Shown here: positions 62,804 to 64,000 of the stretch, in pieces
How the letters are laid out: every line of letters starts with the position of its first letter
How positions within the stretch are numbered: position 1 is the stretch's first letter
Assembly (NCBI GenBank): GCA_038225475.1
Contig: JBBRRA010000003.1
Span: 62,001-126,000 of the forward strand
Source of the DNA: Polymorphobacter_B sp038225475
GTDB lineage: Bacteria; Pseudomonadota; Alphaproteobacteria; Sphingomonadales; Sphingomonadaceae
Direction of reading: 5' to 3'
Length of the DNA stretch: 64,000 nt
Program-made: the position numbers and the translations under genes
Notes under the pieces: model-generated
Seen by the model: the letters and a program-made list of their open reading frames with translations, nothing else
What the model was told of the DNA's origin: nothing
The model's database searches: none

Positions 62804-63688
62804 GTGACGGCGATTGCCCTGTCCCGTCCGGCGCGCCAAACAGGGCAGATGGCACCCCAGCTCCTTGCGCGCCGCGCGTCGATTATTCCGGGGTTCGGGC
62901 TGAGCCTCGGCTTCACGCTCTTCTATCTGTGCGTCATCGTGCTGATCCCGTTGTCGGCGATCTTCATCAAGACTGCGGGACTTGGCTGGGCGGATTATGT
63001 CCGCGTCGCGCTGTCGGACCGCGCGCTCGCGGCGTACCGGCTCAGCTTCGGCGCAGCGGCGCTGGCGGCGCTGATCAACGGCGGCTTCGGCTTGCTCGTG
63101 GCATGGGTGCTCGTGCGCTACGACTTTCCGCTCAAGCGCGTGGTCAACGCACTTGTCGACCTGCCGTTTGCGCTGCCGACGGCGGTCGCGGGAATCGCGC
63201 TGACGGCGCTTTATGCGCCACAGGGCTGGCTCGGATCGTGGCTGGTTCCGCGCGGCGTCGAGGTGGCGTTCCATCCGCTCGGCGTGGTCGTGGCGCTGAC
63301 GTTCGTCGGGCTGCCGTTCGTCGTGCGCACCGTCGAGCCGGTGCTTGCCGACATGGGGCATGATGTCGAGGAGGCGGCAGCGACGCTCGGGGCCGGGCGG
63401 CTGGCGACGTTCCGCCGCGTCGTGCTGCCCGCGATCCTGCCCGCGCTGCTGACCGGTGTCGCCCTCGCATTTGCGCGTGCGGTGGGCGAATATGGCTCGG
63501 TGATTTTTATCGCGGGCAACCTGCCGTACAAGTCCGAAATCGCGCCGTTACTGATCGTCCAGCAGCTCGAACAATATAATTATGCCGGCGCGACGGCGAT
63601 TGCGGCGACGATGCTGCTGGTGTCGTTTGCGGCGCTGTTTGCGATCAACCTGCTGCAGGCGTGGGGCCGCAAGCGCACCGCGACATGA
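62804..63688 (+). CDS. cysT: Sulfate ABC transporter permease CysT
   Basis: The 294-residue inner-membrane protein has six helices and the ABC permease EAA loop DVEEAAATLGAGRLATFRRVVLPAILPA. LSLGFTLFYLCVIVLIPLSA and DLPFALPTAVAGIALTALY are CysT (CysU) signatures. I start at GTG 62804; ATG 62849, fifteen codons on and closer to IIPGFGLSLGF, is the main alternative. The stop overlaps cysW as ATGA. The order sbp-cysT-cysW fits the usual transporter operon, with cysA expected next. Confidence 0.94.
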   Translation: MTAIALSRPARQTGQMAPQLLARRASIIPGFGLSLGFTLFYLCVIVLIPLSAIFIKTAGLGWADYVRVALSDRALAAYRLSFGAAALAALINGGFGLLVAWVLVRYDFPLKRVVNALVDLPFALPTAVAGIALTALYAPQGWLGSWLVPRGVEVAFHPLGVVVALTFVGLPFVVRTVEPVLADMGHDVEEAAATLGAGRLATFRRVVLPAILPALLTGVALAFARAVGEYGSVIFIAGNLPYKSEIAPLLIVQQLEQYNYAGATAIAATMLLVSFAALFAINLLQAWGRKRTAT

Positions 63689-64000
63689 ACCGCAGCCCGA
63701 CCACCGAGACGCGCTTGGTGCGCTATGGCCTGATCGCGGTCGCACTCGGCTTTCTGCTGCTCAACCTTGGGCTGCCGCTTGTTGCGGTGTTCGTCGAGGC
63801 GTTTCGCAAGGGCATCGGCGCCTATCTTCTGGGCGTTCGTGAACCCGATGCGCTGGCGGCGGTCCGCTTGACGTTGCTGGTCGCAGCGATTGCCGTGCCG
63901 CTCAACGTGGTGTTCGGTGTCGCTGCGGCATGGGCCATCGCCAAGTTCGATTTCCGCTTCAAAAGTGTGCTGATCACGCTGATCGACCAGCCGTTTTCGG
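63685..64000 (+). CDS. cysW: Sulfate ABC transporter permease CysW (3' end outside window)
   Basis: The first 105 codons of CysW are visible, running off the right edge. ATG 63685 overlaps the cysT stop. The first membrane helix GLIAVALGFLLLNLGLPLVAVF and FRKGIGAYLLGVREPDALAAVRLTLLVA match the CysW N-terminus. It pairs with CysT to form the membrane channel. The EAA loop and the C-terminal half lie beyond the window. Confidence 0.94.
   Translation, partial: MNRSPTTETRLVRYGLIAVALGFLLLNLGLPLVAVFVEAFRKGIGAYLLGVREPDALAAVRLTLLVAAIAVPLNVVFGVAAAWAIAKFDFRFKSVLITLIDQPFS

Overview
The window is a GC-rich alphaproteobacterial chromosome segment. Its gene families (DUF1289, DUF2853, SWIB, an RMD1/DUF155 protein, Wzi, a hisBHAFE-plus-HIT operon) and codon use point to a sphingomonad, most likely Sphingomonas or a close relative. 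This is a family-level judgement made from recognised proteins, not from a database search. The DNA is almost entirely coding. I see no tRNA, rRNA, CRISPR array, insertion sequence or integrase.

Layout. 1-4.75 kb: the conserved translation/RNA block infB(3' end)-rbfA-truB-rpsO-pnp. 4.75-5.15 kb: a 400-base spacer with palindromes and a possible tiny ORF. 5.1-10.4 kb: a Wzi-type outer-membrane protein, a nitronate monooxygenase-like enzyme with a cysteine-rich tail, a glycine-zipper lipoprotein, a D-2-hydroxyacid dehydrogenase and a TIGR00266/AIM24 protein. 10.43-11.52 kb: an AT-richer islet carrying one gene of unknown function behind a near-consensus sigma70 promoter; it is the only clearly foreign-looking DNA here. 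11.5-19.4 kb: secreted phosphoesterase, M28 peptidase, flavin reductase, flippase, MDR oxidoreductase and Nudix protein. 19.4-28.6 kb: class A PBP, prfC, D,D-carboxypeptidase, RidA, a GT-C-like membrane protein, the overlapping DUF1289-RMD1 pair, a thioesterase and a SWIB protein. 28.8-38.6 kb: TonB receptor, DUF1330, a lipoprotein-like methyltransferase coupled to infC, thrS, cytochrome b561, family 2 glycosyltransferase and an old-yellow-enzyme reductase. 38.6-46.4 kb: MATE transporter, two acyl-CoA dehydrogenases around a small membrane protein, lipoprotein/EI24 pair, PfkB kinase and APC permease. 46.6-52.0 kb: a long leftward block hisB-hisH-hisA-hisF-ATPase-hisE-HIT-small membrane protein-SPFH. 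52.1-56.2 kb: ccmF-G-H-I. 56.3-60.9 kb: GST, thioesterase, cyclophilin, a DUF2853-OmpA fusion, a secreted protein and an RhlE-type helicase. 61.2-64 kb: Rrf2 regulator, sulfate-binding protein, cysT and the start of cysW.

How the genes work together. Many neighbours are translationally coupled by 4-base ATGA or GTGA overlaps (rbfA-truB, D,D-carboxypeptidase-ridA, DUF1289-RMD1, infC-methyltransferase, hisH-hisA, hisF-ATPase, ccmF-G-H, cysT-cysW). The window is mostly housekeeping DNA and I found no convincing multi-gene novel system. The observations most worth following are the likely AUA start of infC with its coupled lipoprotein-like methyltransferase, the ATPase inside the his operon, the Cys4 tail of the nitronate monooxygenase-like protein, the DUF2853-OmpA fusion and the AT-rich islet.
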